Source: Aerococcus loyolae (GTDB lineage: Bacteria; Bacillota; Bacilli; Lactobacillales; Aerococcaceae). From it: a stretch of 64,000 bases of DNA. The notes beneath the pieces were generated by a model, which was given only the letters and a program-made list of their open reading frames with translations, searched no databases and had not been told where the DNA came from. Every line of letters starts with the position of its first letter. The stretch's first letter is position 1. Of the stretch, positions 26,261 through 36,361 are shown piece by piece. The position numbers were made by a program, and so were the translations under genes. Location of the stretch: assembly GCF_002871915.2 (NCBI RefSeq), contig NZ_CP126958.1, positions 868,001 to 932,000 on the forward strand. Direction: 5' to 3'.

Positions 26261-29200
26261 ATGCGTTTACAAATCACACGTATTTTAGAAACTAAGGATA
26301 ATCGTGAGGACACATTGAGAGACATGGCAAGCTTCTTAGCAGCTGATTCAAGTCACCGAGTCTTTTATCTAGTCCCCGAGCATATGAAGTTTGATATGGA
26401 AAAAATTATTCTTGATAATATTCAAGCGTATAAAAGTAAGCCTGATAGTGGTGACGGGGTTGCCATGATGCGCTTACAGGTTTTTTCCTTTAAACGGCTT
26501 GCCTGGTATTTTTTAGAACAAAATCAAGAGCCCATTCAATCAGGATTAGATGATATTGGCCTAATGATGTTGATCAAGCAAATATTAAATGACTTGCAGG
26601 AAGACTTGCTTATCTTTCGCCGCGAAAGTGGCTATATTGGTTTTCAAGAACAATTAACCCAATTATTTAAGGAATTTGACCAGGGAAATATCAGTAGTCA
26701 ACGGTTAATTGAAATCTACCATACCGTAGAAGTAGAAGCGGACGGTCAAGATCCCCTATTAGATAACCAATTAAACAAATTAAGAGAACTTATACTTATC
26801 TATCAAAGCTTTGAAAGCAAGTTATCTGATCAAATTCTCACTGAACAGGCTCTCTACCAACAATTAAAGCACTACCTGGCGACGACCGATTTATCACAGG
26901 TTAGGGTGGTGGTTGATGGTTTCTATCGTTTTACTGCTAATGAATTTGATATTCTTGGCGATTTATTGGCGGCTTGTGACCAGGTAGAAGTGATATTAAC
27001 CCTGGATAGTCAGAAGACGCTGAAGAGTGAGTTTCAAGGGCAAGATTTATTTAGTTTGAGCCGGCAAAGCTATAATAAGTTAGTTCAATTAACCAAAGCT
27101 ATCGATTGTCCTTTGATGCTTGACCGAGTGGGGAAAAGCAATGCTCATTTTGCTCCTGGCTTTTACTTACTCGACCAGACCCTAGTCAAGGATTGGTCGA
27201 ATGAAAAGGCGGCTTACGCTGCTATTTCCAAAGAAGAGCAAGATCAAGTTAAAAATTTGATCCAAGTGTGGTCCTGTCAAACCCCATATATTGAAGCAGA
27301 GCAAGTTGCTAACCAAATTTATCATTTAGTCAGTTGTCAAGCTTATCGTTATCAGGATATCCAAATTTTGACTAGAGACTTTGACCAGGTAAGAGAACAG
27401 CTTTTGCCTTATTTAAAGATGAATAATATTCCCTATTTCCTTGACGACAGTGAATCCATGGCAGACCATCCCTTGTTCTTGTTCATTGATGCGCTTATTC
27501 GCATTTATCGTTACGATTGGCGTTATGAGGACATCTTTAATCTTTTACGGACTGAACTGTTATTGCCCTTGCATGATTCTGAGGATCCTTGGTCTGAAGT
27601 TGAAAGCTTCCGACGCGAGGTCGATCTCACAGAAAACGTTGTGCTACAAAATGGCTATGAGGGCAAATCATGGTGGCAGAAAGGGGTTACTTGGTCTTAT
27701 TTAAGGGTGGATGATTACGGACAAGTGGTTGCCAGTGAATCAGATCAAAAAACTCAGGAAATCGCTAATCAAGTCAAAGCCTTTCTTGCTGAAGCCTTGG
27801 ATGGCCTTTTTACAGCTTTTGATCAAGCAAGTAATAACCATGACGCTTTGCTGGCCCTCTATCAATTTTTAGTCCACTATCAGATTCCTGAACAATTAAT
27901 GCTTTGGGCTCAAAACAATGCCCTCAATAACCGCTTGGATGAGGGACGCCACCACGAACAAGCTTGGCAAGCCTTTATCAAAGTGCTTGACCAATATGAC
28001 CGCTTATTTAAGAACCAAAGCTTTAAAATTCAAGATTTTCAAGAAGTTTTGGCCAGTGCCTTTAACCAGACAAAATATAATATGGTCCCCCCAACCTTGG
28101 ATCCGGTAACGATTCGGGGAATTGACAGTCAACGTTCAGAACATAAAAAGGTAACTTTTGTTATGGCTTTGACCAAGTCTAATTTACCTAAGGCTTATCA
28201 AAATCACACCTTACTGACGGATGAAGATCGGGAGGTTTTAAATCACTATTTTAACGTCAATGAAGGCTTGAATCTAAGTAGCCAAGTCAAGACGAATAAC
28301 GAAAAATTTATTGCCTATAAACTCTTTTTATCTGCTAGTGAACGCTTATATTTATCCTTTCCCTATAATCAACTAGGAGATAAGACGACAGATATCTCTC
28401 CTTATTTAACTTACTTAATTGATCGTTTTGACCTCGAAGTTTGGGATAAAAAATCACTAGCCTTGCCAGTGTCTGAGAAAGACTCTCTAGTCTTTGGAAA
28501 TTGGCGTAGCCAATTGCATTATTTGATCCAAGTTTATCAAGGCAATAAAAGTAAGCACTTGGCGATTTCAGATCGATGGAAGGCGCTCAAAGAAGTCCTT
28601 AGCCAGGAGACAAAGAGTCGAGAATATAGCCTAAGAGCACTTCAGGGACTAAACCACCAAAATAAAGTGGTCAATTTAAGTTCAGAGGAAGCTAAGGCCT
28701 TATACGGATCACAATTGGCGGTATCTGTGTCAAGCTTAGAGTTGTATAATAAGGATCCTTTTTCTTACTTTTTACAGTATGGCTTAAAGTTAAGAGAGCG
28801 GCCTATCTTTAAAATTGATGAGCGCCTGACAGGAAGTTATTTCCACCGAGTGCTGCAAGAATATTATGACCTAAAGAAACAGTCGGATGATTCATTTGAT
28901 GAATTATTTACTCAATCGCTTAATACTGCATTAAAGGATCCGGCCTATGATATTTTTTCGGCCAACCAGTTCTATAATTACCAATTAAAACAATTAAACT
29001 TTAACCTTAATCGTTTTATCAAACAATTTGATATAAAGATGAATAAGACTAAGTGGCATAACCATGCTAATGAAGCAAGTTTTGGGATGAAGGCGGACCA
29101 CTCCTATTCCTTTACATTGTCTGATCAGACTAGGGTTCACTTGCGAGGAATTATTGACCGCATCGATACCTTTAATTGGCAGTTTAAGGGGCAAGATTAT

Positions 29201-29869
29201 CTCGTTAGCCAGGTCACTGATTATAAATCAGGGGCAAGGGCAATCAATCTTGGCGATATATTCCAAGGGACTAATATCCAGCTCTATACTTATTTATTGG
29301 TCTGTTTGGAAAAATTTCAAGCCCAGTATCCCGATAAAAGGATCATTCCCTTTGGAGCCTTTTACCAAAAAGTGAGTGCCCCTTTGAAAAAGGTCGAAAA
29401 CCAAAGCGAATATGCTGAGATGATGGCGAAAAATGCTAGCGGTACGGTTGATTTAAGCCAAGAATTAAAAAGTAATGAATATTTCCTAGCTAGCCAACAA
29501 CTACTCGAAGACATTATGAAAGCGGGCTACGATGGGGAAGAGCTGTATGCTTATGGACTGAAAAAGGACGGAGATTTTGATAAGAATAGGTCGCGGAAAA
29601 TACTGACCTTAAAAGAATTCCAAGCCTTATTAGACTATATAAAAGAAATTATTTATAACAGTTCAGAAAATATTATGAGTGGTGATATTCAATTACGCCC
29701 CCTGGAAGATGAAAAATACCTTCCCTCGACGACAGCCTATAAAAGTATTGCTCAATTTGATTTAACCGAGCCAGGCAAACACTATCGTGACAGATTAAAG
29801 CTTTCTAAAGAGACCTTTTTCCAAATGTCCGCAAATGAATTAAATGAGACCAGTGAGGAGGAAGAATAA
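26261..29869 (+). CDS. rexB: ATP-dependent nuclease subunit B (RexB/AddB)
   Basis: The B subunit of the AddAB/RexAB helicase-nuclease that resects double-strand breaks to a Chi site and loads RecA. It has 1202 residues. The UvrD-like N-terminal part lacks a canonical Walker A, and the C-terminal RecB-type nuclease motif reads VTDYKSGARA. The iron-sulfur cysteines of Bacillus AddB are not kept; the expected Cys before PFSYF is Asp (NKDPFSYF). This fits the RexB form of Lactobacillales. The stop lies 2 bases before rexA. Confidence 0.95.
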   Translation: MRLQITRILETKDNREDTLRDMASFLAADSSHRVFYLVPEHMKFDMEKIILDNIQAYKSKPDSGDGVAMMRLQVFSFKRLAWYFLEQNQEPIQSGLDDIGLMMLIKQILNDLQEDLLIFRRESGYIGFQEQLTQLFKEFDQGNISSQRLIEIYHTVEVEADGQDPLLDNQLNKLRELILIYQSFESKLSDQILTEQALYQQLKHYLATTDLSQVRVVVDGFYRFTANEFDILGDLLAACDQVEVILTLDSQKTLKSEFQGQDLFSLSRQSYNKLVQLTKAIDCPLMLDRVGKSNAHFAPGFYLLDQTLVKDWSNEKAAYAAISKEEQDQVKNLIQVWSCQTPYIEAEQVANQIYHLVSCQAYRYQDIQILTRDFDQVREQLLPYLKMNNIPYFLDDSESMADHPLFLFIDALIRIYRYDWRYEDIFNLLRTELLLPLHDSEDPWSEVESFRREVDLTENVVLQNGYEGKSWWQKGVTWSYLRVDDYGQVVASESDQKTQEIANQVKAFLAEALDGLFTAFDQASNNHDALLALYQFLVHYQIPEQLMLWAQNNALNNRLDEGRHHEQAWQAFIKVLDQYDRLFKNQSFKIQDFQEVLASAFNQTKYNMVPPTLDPVTIRGIDSQRSEHKKVTFVMALTKSNLPKAYQNHTLLTDEDREVLNHYFNVNEGLNLSSQVKTNNEKFIAYKLFLSASERLYLSFPYNQLGDKTTDISPYLTYLIDRFDLEVWDKKSLALPVSEKDSLVFGNWRSQLHYLIQVYQGNKSKHLAISDRWKALKEVLSQETKSREYSLRALQGLNHQNKVVNLSSEEAKALYGSQLAVSVSSLELYNKDPFSYFLQYGLKLRERPIFKIDERLTGSYFHRVLQEYYDLKKQSDDSFDELFTQSLNTALKDPAYDIFSANQFYNYQLKQLNFNLNRFIKQFDIKMNKTKWHNHANEASFGMKADHSYSFTLSDQTRVHLRGIIDRIDTFNWQFKGQDYLVSQVTDYKSGARAINLGDIFQGTNIQLYTYLLVCLEKFQAQYPDKRIIPFGAFYQKVSAPLKKVENQSEYAEMMAKNASGTVDLSQELKSNEYFLASQQLLEDIMKAGYDGEELYAYGLKKDGDFDKNRSRKILTLKEFQALLDYIKEIIYNSSENIMSGDIQLRPLEDEKYLPSTTAYKSIAQFDLTEPGKHYRDRLKLSKETFFQMSANELNETSEEEE

Positions 29870-29871
29870 GG

Positions 29872-32800
29872 GTGACAATACCAATTAAACCGCAAAATGC
29901 AACTTATACGGACCAACAATGGTCTGCTATTCATTTAAACCAGCATAATTTATTACTTTCGGCCTCAGCGGGCTCAGGAAAAACCCGGGTCTTGGTTGAG
30001 AGAATTATTAATCAGGTGAAAAGTGGGCGTAAGCTATCCGAACTCTTAGTAGTTACTTTTACCGAATTAGCGGCTAAGGAAATGAAAGAGCGGATTGAGA
30101 AAAGCTTAAAAGATGAAATTAACCGTGAGCTAGATACCCAAAAAAGACTCCATCTCCAAAGGGAAGTTCAAGCCCTGCCTCAAGCCAATATATCGACCAT
30201 TGATGCCTTTTGTCGGCAAGTGATCAATCGCTACTATTATCTAATTGATCTGGATCCCAAATTTCGCCTAGTGACCGATGAGACGGAATGGTTACTCTTT
30301 TATGAGAAAGTTTGGAAAAAGTTAAAAGAAGACCTTTTAGATAGTGAAAGTGATATATATAGCCAATACCATGATGATTTTATTATTCTCAGCAATAATT
30401 ATTCAGATGGCCGGCAAGCGAGTGATGATAAGCTTAGCCAGTTAATTTTTGATTTGTATAATAAGGCACGTTCTCACGCCAACCCCATAGGATGGCTACA
30501 AGACTCCTTAAAGTATTATCAAGCTGACAAAACTTACTCCCAAAGCAATTTTTACCGCCAGGAGCTGGTCCCTTATTTATCCCAGCTACTAGAAAATCGC
30601 TATATCAAAGCCTTTACTGCCTATGAAGAAAGTATTCCCAATCAAGGCCTAGAAGGAGATGAAAGAGGCGAAGGCATTCAGAAATTGATAGCCGGTATTC
30701 AAGAACAAAAGCAGTTTTTTATCCATTTAAAAGACCTCCTAGAAAACAAGGACTATCAAGCAGCCTATAAGCATTTTAACAACCGGCCCAAATTCGCTTT
30801 CATTAACTACAAGGTTAAGGCCAAGTCTCCAGCTATGGATCAAAAAAAGGCTCTAAGATCTGCTTATAGTCAACTGCTAAAGGACTTACAATTAAATGCT
30901 AAAATCAACCAGACTGACCTCTATAAGTTCTTGGCCTTTGATGAAGAGACCACAAATAAAATGCTGGAAAAGAGCTATGACTTAGCTTCAGCCATTGTTC
31001 ATCTTTGTCAATTATTCATTGATCGCATGCAAGCAAAAATGCTTGAAGAAAAGCAACTAGACTTTCAAGCTATTGAATTATATACCTATCAAATTTTAAG
31101 TCCGACTGATCCTGACAAGAATGAAGCCCTGCTTTATTATCAGTCTCGCTTTAAAGAGGTTATGGTTGATGAGTATCAGGATGTCAATGGCCTGCAAGAG
31201 GCGATTATTCAAGCGGTTAGTCAAGAAGATCGTTCCCATAATCGTTTTATGGTAGGGGATGTGAAGCAAAGCATCTACCGCTTCCGATATGCTGATCCTA
31301 AATTATTTATGGATAAATACCAGCGTTATGCTAACTTTGATGATCAAACGCCGCCTTTTGAGGAGCCTTCTTATCGAATCAATCTAGCGGAAAATTTCCG
31401 TAGTCGCCCTGAGATTTTAAGCTTTGTCAACTTTGTGTTTTCTCAATTAATGGATGAAAAAATCGGTGGAGTCGATTATCTTTCGGAAGGGCAGTTAAGT
31501 GTGGGAGCCACTTGGTACCCAGACCTCGAAGGCTATGAAACGGAAGTCTTGTTAGTAGAAGAAAATGAAGATTACCGTCAAAGCTTAGATAGTAATCAAG
31601 AACTGTCTCGAACCGAACTCCAAGCAGAAGTGATTGCCCAAAAAATAACTTCACTCATGCAAAAGGGCTTTAAGATCTATGATAAGGATGCAATTAGTGA
31701 AGATAAGATGCGCCCGCTACGCTATAGTGATATTGTTATTTTAGGAAGTAATCGTACTTTCTATCAGGGTTTAGAAAATATTTTCTCTCAATACGATATA
31801 CCGATTATGCAAGACAAAAAGCAAAATTATTTCCAACGGACTGAAATTATGACCATGGTAGAGCTGTTGAAATTAATTGATAATCCTTACCAAGATATTC
31901 CCTTGGCAGCTGTATTACGGTCACCCATTATCGGCTTGACTGAACCAGAAATGGCCCAGATACGCATGGCTGAGCGGGAGGGGACTTATTTTGAAGCGGT
32001 CCAATCTTATATTGAATCTCATCAAAATGAAAAGGACAATGACCTATTTAATAAACTCCAACAACTGCTCGATTGGCTCCAGTTTTGGCGTAGTTTCACT
32101 AAAGAACACTCGATAGCCCAATTAATTTGGCAAATCTACCAAGACACAGGCTATTTAGACTATGTGAGTGGGATGACCAATGGTTTACAACGAGAAAGTA
32201 ATTTACATGGCTTATATAAAAGAGCCTATGATTTTGAGGAAAACCAATTTAAAGGTCTTTTTCAATTTATACGTTTCATTGAAAAGATGCAGGAACGTGA
32301 GAAGGACTTAGAAAGTCCGCAAACCATTGATCTCAATCAAAATGCAGTCCAGTTAATGACCGTTCATGCTAGTAAAGGACTAGAATTCCCTGTGGTATTT
32401 TATTTCAATATGGCTAAGGGATTCAACGTCGACGATTTGAAGAATGAACTTTTGATTAATGACCAAATCGGTATTGGGGTTAAAGTCAAAGACCGTTTCA
32501 ATGGCATCAGCTATAGCAACCCGATTCGTTTATTAGCTGAACACTATGAGCGTCTTGAACTTAGTGCAGAAGAACAGCGTAAATTATATGTGGCCTTAAC
32601 CCGGGCTGAACAAAAACTTTATTTAGTAGGTGCGACAGAAGACCAAGATAAAACTTTTGATCAATGGATTAAATGGGCCGACTTGAGTCAAAAAAATCAG
32701 GTCATCGATGAGAGTCTGTGCGCTATTTCTAGTCAAAGTGATAATATCCAAAAGTGGATTGGTACAACAATTGTCCGCCATCCTGATTTTAGAAATAAAA

Positions 32801-33720
32801 GTCATTATGACCAGGCGGCCCAATCCAGCTATCAAAGCGTGACTACGGATTTTCATATCCATGTGGTGAATGAGGAAGAACTCTTGACCCAGACAGCCTT
32901 TCAAAATATTCAACTTGCGCCCGAAAAAGTAAGCGTTAAGGAAGAGGATCCTCAAACCGAGATCATTTCATCGCCTTTAGATTATGACTATCCTTATCGG
33001 GAGGCTAGTCAGACCAGTAGTTATCAATCTGTATCGGAATTAAAGCGACTCTTTGAAGAACCAGAAGACGAGCGTCAAGTGCAGTGGAGCTATTCAAAGA
33101 GTCAAAGTGAAGCAGTCCAAGGTTTGCGATTTACTCCTAGTCACTATCCCGCTCCAGAATTTATTCAGAGTCAAGCGGAGCATAGTCCTAGTGAGCATGG
33201 CTCAGCCATACATTTACTCTTACAAGCGATTGACTTAAAGGTCATGCCAAGCTTCGATTCACTAGTTGCAAGCTATAAGGGCTTAGTTGATAAGGGTCTG
33301 CTCGAAGAAAGTAGTTTAAGCGATGCTGATTTACAGCAGTTGCTGGCTTTCTTTGAAACCACTATGGGTAAAAGGATCATTCATCCTAAGAGCCAAGTTT
33401 ACCGTGAACAACCTTTTTCCTATTTACTACCTTATCGCCAACTCAAGTCCTCTACAGGACTAGCCCCTAATGATAAGGTCCTTATTCACGGAATTATCGA
33501 TGGCTTCCTTATTGATGAAAATAACCAGGTATGGCTGTTTGACTATAAAACTGATCATATCGGCTACTTACCCGCTAAAGAACAAAGGCAAGTTCTGTTG
33601 AAACGCTACCGAGTTCAAATGTCGCTTTATAAAAAAGCTTTAACTTCAATTTTAGAAAGACCGGTGGATTATGCGGTCTTGATAGCCCTTGATTCTTTAG
33701 AAACTTTCCCGGTGGAATAA
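29872..33720 (+). CDS. rexA: ATP-dependent helicase/nuclease subunit A (RexA/AddA)
   Basis: The A subunit is a UvrD-family 3'-5' helicase with a RecB nuclease domain. It starts at a GTG with GAGGAGGAAG 7 bases upstream. It has 1282 residues. Walker A is ASAGSGKT, Walker B is VDEYQDVN, and motif VI is VALTRAEQKLY. The nuclease motif FDYKTDH lies near the C terminus. Essential for recombinational repair with RexB. Confidence 0.96.
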   Translation: MTIPIKPQNATYTDQQWSAIHLNQHNLLLSASAGSGKTRVLVERIINQVKSGRKLSELLVVTFTELAAKEMKERIEKSLKDEINRELDTQKRLHLQREVQALPQANISTIDAFCRQVINRYYYLIDLDPKFRLVTDETEWLLFYEKVWKKLKEDLLDSESDIYSQYHDDFIILSNNYSDGRQASDDKLSQLIFDLYNKARSHANPIGWLQDSLKYYQADKTYSQSNFYRQELVPYLSQLLENRYIKAFTAYEESIPNQGLEGDERGEGIQKLIAGIQEQKQFFIHLKDLLENKDYQAAYKHFNNRPKFAFINYKVKAKSPAMDQKKALRSAYSQLLKDLQLNAKINQTDLYKFLAFDEETTNKMLEKSYDLASAIVHLCQLFIDRMQAKMLEEKQLDFQAIELYTYQILSPTDPDKNEALLYYQSRFKEVMVDEYQDVNGLQEAIIQAVSQEDRSHNRFMVGDVKQSIYRFRYADPKLFMDKYQRYANFDDQTPPFEEPSYRINLAENFRSRPEILSFVNFVFSQLMDEKIGGVDYLSEGQLSVGATWYPDLEGYETEVLLVEENEDYRQSLDSNQELSRTELQAEVIAQKITSLMQKGFKIYDKDAISEDKMRPLRYSDIVILGSNRTFYQGLENIFSQYDIPIMQDKKQNYFQRTEIMTMVELLKLIDNPYQDIPLAAVLRSPIIGLTEPEMAQIRMAEREGTYFEAVQSYIESHQNEKDNDLFNKLQQLLDWLQFWRSFTKEHSIAQLIWQIYQDTGYLDYVSGMTNGLQRESNLHGLYKRAYDFEENQFKGLFQFIRFIEKMQEREKDLESPQTIDLNQNAVQLMTVHASKGLEFPVVFYFNMAKGFNVDDLKNELLINDQIGIGVKVKDRFNGISYSNPIRLLAEHYERLELSAEEQRKLYVALTRAEQKLYLVGATEDQDKTFDQWIKWADLSQKNQVIDESLCAISSQSDNIQKWIGTTIVRHPDFRNKSHYDQAAQSSYQSVTTDFHIHVVNEEELLTQTAFQNIQLAPEKVSVKEEDPQTEIISSPLDYDYPYREASQTSSYQSVSELKRLFEEPEDERQVQWSYSKSQSEAVQGLRFTPSHYPAPEFIQSQAEHSPSEHGSAIHLLLQAIDLKVMPSFDSLVASYKGLVDKGLLEESSLSDADLQQLLAFFETTMGKRIIHPKSQVYREQPFSYLLPYRQLKSSTGLAPNDKVLIHGIIDGFLIDENNQVWLFDYKTDHIGYLPAKEQRQVLLKRYRVQMSLYKKALTSILERPVDYAVLIALDSLETFPVE

Positions 33721-33734
33721 AAATTAAATAAATC

Positions 33735-33764
33735 TTGCTTTAAAGGGGATAAACATGCTATAAT
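33735..33764 (+). promoter_or_regulatory. promoter of tRNA-Gly
   Basis: TTGCTT (33735-33740), an 18-base spacer and a perfect TATAAT (33759-33764) with an upstream TG (extended -10). Confidence 0.8.
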
Positions 33765-33794
33765 AACTTTTGTTGAAAAGAGCATGTTTGTTCT

Positions 33795-33865
33795 GCGGGT
33801 GTAGTTTAGTGGTAAAACTGCAGCTTCCCAAGCTGTCGTCGCGAGTTCGATTCTCGTCACCCGCT
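33795..33865 (+). tRNA. tRNA-Gly (anticodon CCC)
   Basis: 71 bases with a fully paired acceptor (GCGGGTG / CACCCGC). The anticodon loop TTCCCAA gives CCC, which reads GGG. The T loop is TTCGATT, and U73 is the discriminator, usual for bacterial tRNA-Gly. CCA is not encoded. It is a single gene with its own promoter and terminator. Confidence 0.96.
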
Positions 33866-33879
33866 TTATATTGACTACT

Positions 33880-33908
33880 AAAGTGAGACTAGCTTGTCTC
33901 ACTTTTTA
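33880..33908 (+). terminator. terminator after tRNA-Gly
   Basis: AAAGTGAGAC (33880-33889) pairs with GTCTCACTTT (33896-33905), followed by T. Confidence 0.88.
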
Positions 33909-33940
33909 TTTGTATTTAAAAGGTTAAAAGGAGAGATAAT

Positions 33941-34531
33941 GTGAAATACTATGCGGTAAAAAAAGGGCGGAAAACTGGAATTTTCACTGATTGGCCAACA
34001 TGTAAAAAAGCCATTGATAAGTACCCCAATGCCGTCTATAAATCCTTTAGCAGTCAAGCAGAAGCGGAAAACTTTTTAAGTGATCAAGGTAGTCAACCTG
34101 TCAAGGTCGATTCTAATGACCAAGTTCTAGCTTATGTTGATGGTAGTTTCATGACTGCCAATAATCGTTATGGTTTTGGTGGGATTCTCCTTTACCAAGG
34201 CGAAGAATATACCTTCTTTGGCGGTGGCGATGATCCAGAATTAGTTAAAATGCGTAATGTCGCTGGGGAAATGATGGCCAGTATGCGGGCTGTGAAAGCG
34301 TCAATTAAATTAGAAGCTAAAGAAGTCCTTATTCATTTTGATTATCAAGGAATTGAAAAATGGGTCACTGGCGAATGGCAGGCTAAAAATGAATTTACTC
34401 AGTCATACCGCCAATTCATGTTAGATAAAGAAAAAGAAATTAAGATTCATTTTGTTAAGGTCAAGGCTCACTCAAACGATCATTATAACGATATAGCTGA
34501 CCAGCTTGCTAAGAAGGGTGCACTTAACTAA
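33941..34531 (+). CDS. rnhA: ribonuclease H (type HI with N-terminal hybrid-binding domain)
   Basis: It degrades the RNA of RNA-DNA hybrids. The start is GTG 33941 with AAAGGAGAG before it. The 196 residues comprise an N-terminal hybrid-binding (caulimovirus VI-like) domain, about residues 1-47, with the typical YYAVKKGRKTGIF, then an RNase HI domain. The catalytic acids are Asp67 (YVDGS), Glu110 (VAGEM), Asp134 and Asp187 (IADQLA). lspA follows after 22 bases. Confidence 0.93.
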   Translation: MKYYAVKKGRKTGIFTDWPTCKKAIDKYPNAVYKSFSSQAEAENFLSDQGSQPVKVDSNDQVLAYVDGSFMTANNRYGFGGILLYQGEEYTFFGGGDDPELVKMRNVAGEMMASMRAVKASIKLEAKEVLIHFDYQGIEKWVTGEWQAKNEFTQSYRQFMLDKEKEIKIHFVKVKAHSNDHYNDIADQLAKKGALN

Positions 34532-34553
34532 AATAAGTTAAAGGAGTTCAATC

Positions 34554-35003
34554 ATGTTTTTTTATCTCTTAAGCGTTATCTTAGTCATTATTGATCAAAT
34601 GATAAAAGCGTGGACGGTGAATCATATCGCCTTAAATGAAACGATTCCTTTTATTCCCAATCTTTTATCCTTACATTATTTACAAAACCGTGGGGCAGCC
34701 TGGGGAATGCTTGCTGGTCATATGTGGTTATTTATTCCCATTACTTTACTTGTTAGTGGCCTAATCATTTATTATTATCACCATGACAATGTCCGTCATC
34801 CTTTATATGTGACAAGTTTATCTTTTTTGCTTGCAGGGGCTATTGGGAATTTTATTGACCGCGTTCGCTTGGGCTATGTCGTGGATATGTTTAAACTAGA
34901 CTTTATGGATTTTCCTGTATTTAATTTTGCGGATACTTGTTTGAGTTTGGGAGTTATTTTCTTTATCATTTATTTATTATTCTTTGAATCAAAAGAGGAG
35001 TGA
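34554..35003 (+). CDS. lspA: lipoprotein signal peptidase (signal peptidase II)
   Basis: A membrane aspartyl protease that removes lipoprotein signal peptides after lipidation. It has 149 residues and four membrane segments. The catalytic aspartates are Asp111 (GYVVDMF) and Asp127 (FNFADT). The order lspA-rluD is conserved in Firmicutes. Candidate substrates include the lipoprotein at 38058. Confidence 0.97.
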   Translation: MFFYLLSVILVIIDQMIKAWTVNHIALNETIPFIPNLLSLHYLQNRGAAWGMLAGHMWLFIPITLLVSGLIIYYYHHDNVRHPLYVTSLSFLLAGAIGNFIDRVRLGYVVDMFKLDFMDFPVFNFADTCLSLGVIFFIIYLLFFESKEE

Positions 35004-35007
35004 TTTC

Positions 35008-35955
35008 ATGCTTGAGAAAAGTTATGAATATCATGATGATAAGAGTCTTCGTTTGGATCGTTATTTGAGTCAGCGTTTAGATAGTTATAGCCGTAGTGAG
35101 ATCGCCCAATGGATTAAAACGGGTCAAGTAAAAGTGAATAAGCAAGTAGTTAAGCCCAGTTACCGTTTAAACCCTATGGATAAGATCTCCTTAGCGATTG
35201 AGGAAGAACAAAAGCTTCCGATAGTGGGAGAGTCGCTTGACCTAGACATCGTTTATGAAGATAAAGACCTGCTAGTGATTAATAAAGCCAAAGGAATGGT
35301 CGTTCATCCCTCCAAGGGCCATTTAAGCGGAACCTTGGTCAATGCCTTATTAGCCTATGCCCAAAAAAATCATTTTACCCTGAGTGACTTAGGCGATTAT
35401 TATCGACCAGGAATTGTTCATCGGCTGGATAAAGATACCAGTGGTCTAATGGTAGTCGCTAAATCAGACCAAGCTTATCAAGCTTTGCTGGAAGACTTGG
35501 CTAATCACCAAGTGGATAGAAAATACCTCGCCCTGATTTATGGTTATTTGCCGGATAAGCAGGGGGCGATTGATATCCCCTTGCGTCGTCATCCCAAAGA
35601 CCGGATGCGCTATGTAGGCGACCCATTAGGTAAAGAAGCAGTGACCCATTTCAAGCAAATCGCTCGAACAGAAGATTATGCCTTGTTGCGCTTAAGCTTG
35701 GAAACTGGCCGTACCCACCAGATCAGGGCCCACTTAGCTTACTTGGACCATCCTGTTGTCGATGACCCACTCTATGCCAAAGCTTATCAGCAGCGATTTT
35801 TTAGTCAGCAGGGACAGTGTCTCCATGCCTATGAATTATCATTCAATCACCCAATCACCAAAGAAAAACTTCGCTTTCAGGTTAAGCCGCCTAAGAGCTT
35901 TATGACTATATTAAATAAGGTCTTACCCAACTATGTTTTACAGTTGGAGGAGTAA
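35008..35955 (+). CDS. rluD: 23S rRNA pseudouridine synthase, RluD family
   Basis: It makes pseudouridine in 23S rRNA. The start is ATG 35008, with AGAGGAG about 7 bases upstream; a longer frame from 34984 would overlap lspA and is rejected. The 315 residues have an N-terminal S4 domain (about residues 15-70). The catalytic motif HRLDKDTSG carries Asp141. Exact target sites cannot be told from sequence. Confidence 0.93.
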   Translation: MLEKSYEYHDDKSLRLDRYLSQRLDSYSRSEIAQWIKTGQVKVNKQVVKPSYRLNPMDKISLAIEEEQKLPIVGESLDLDIVYEDKDLLVINKAKGMVVHPSKGHLSGTLVNALLAYAQKNHFTLSDLGDYYRPGIVHRLDKDTSGLMVVAKSDQAYQALLEDLANHQVDRKYLALIYGYLPDKQGAIDIPLRRHPKDRMRYVGDPLGKEAVTHFKQIARTEDYALLRLSLETGRTHQIRAHLAYLDHPVVDDPLYAKAYQQRFFSQQGQCLHAYELSFNHPITKEKLRFQVKPPKSFMTILNKVLPNYVLQLEE

Positions 35956-36045
35956 AGCCTGGGGGCTATAATTTTCTTAAACTTGGCAAGTTAGATAATT
36001 TTTAGTACAATTAAAAAGATGTTTATATAGAGGGGGAAATCATTC

Positions 36046-36264
36046 ATGTCAAATTTTGCTTGGATTATTATTATCATTATTACTTTGATTATCGGTATGA
36101 TCTTAGGTTTCTTTATTGCTCGTCGTTATATGATGAACTATTTCCAAGATAACCCACCAATTTCAGCTGATATGATTCGGACGATGATGGCACAAATGGG
36201 GCAAAAACCTTCCGAAAAACGTGTCCAACAAATTATTAATTCCATGAAAAAAACGAAAAAATAA
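36046..36264 (+). CDS. UPF0154 (YneF-like) small membrane protein
   Basis: A 72-residue protein with one N-terminal membrane segment (residues ~4-25, very Ile-rich) and a cytoplasmic tail with the family pattern NPPISADMIRTMMAQMGQKP. Function is unknown in all members. AGGGGGAAA lies before the start. Confidence 0.92.
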   Translation: MSNFAWIIIIIITLIIGMILGFFIARRYMMNYFQDNPPISADMIRTMMAQMGQKPSEKRVQQIINSMKKTKK

Positions 36265-36271
36265 TCTCTAG

Positions 36272-36302
36272 GAGGTTGGAGGAATTCCAGCCTCTATTTC
36301 TT
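36272..36302 (+). terminator. terminator after the YneF-like gene
   Basis: GAGGTTGGA (36272-36280) pairs with TCCAGCCTC (36286-36294), one G-T pair. The T run is interrupted, so termination may be partial. Confidence 0.6.
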
Positions 36303-36361
36303 TTATCTATTTTAAATGGCTAGCTTAGTTGATGCTTGAAAATCCTAGCGAGGTGACAATC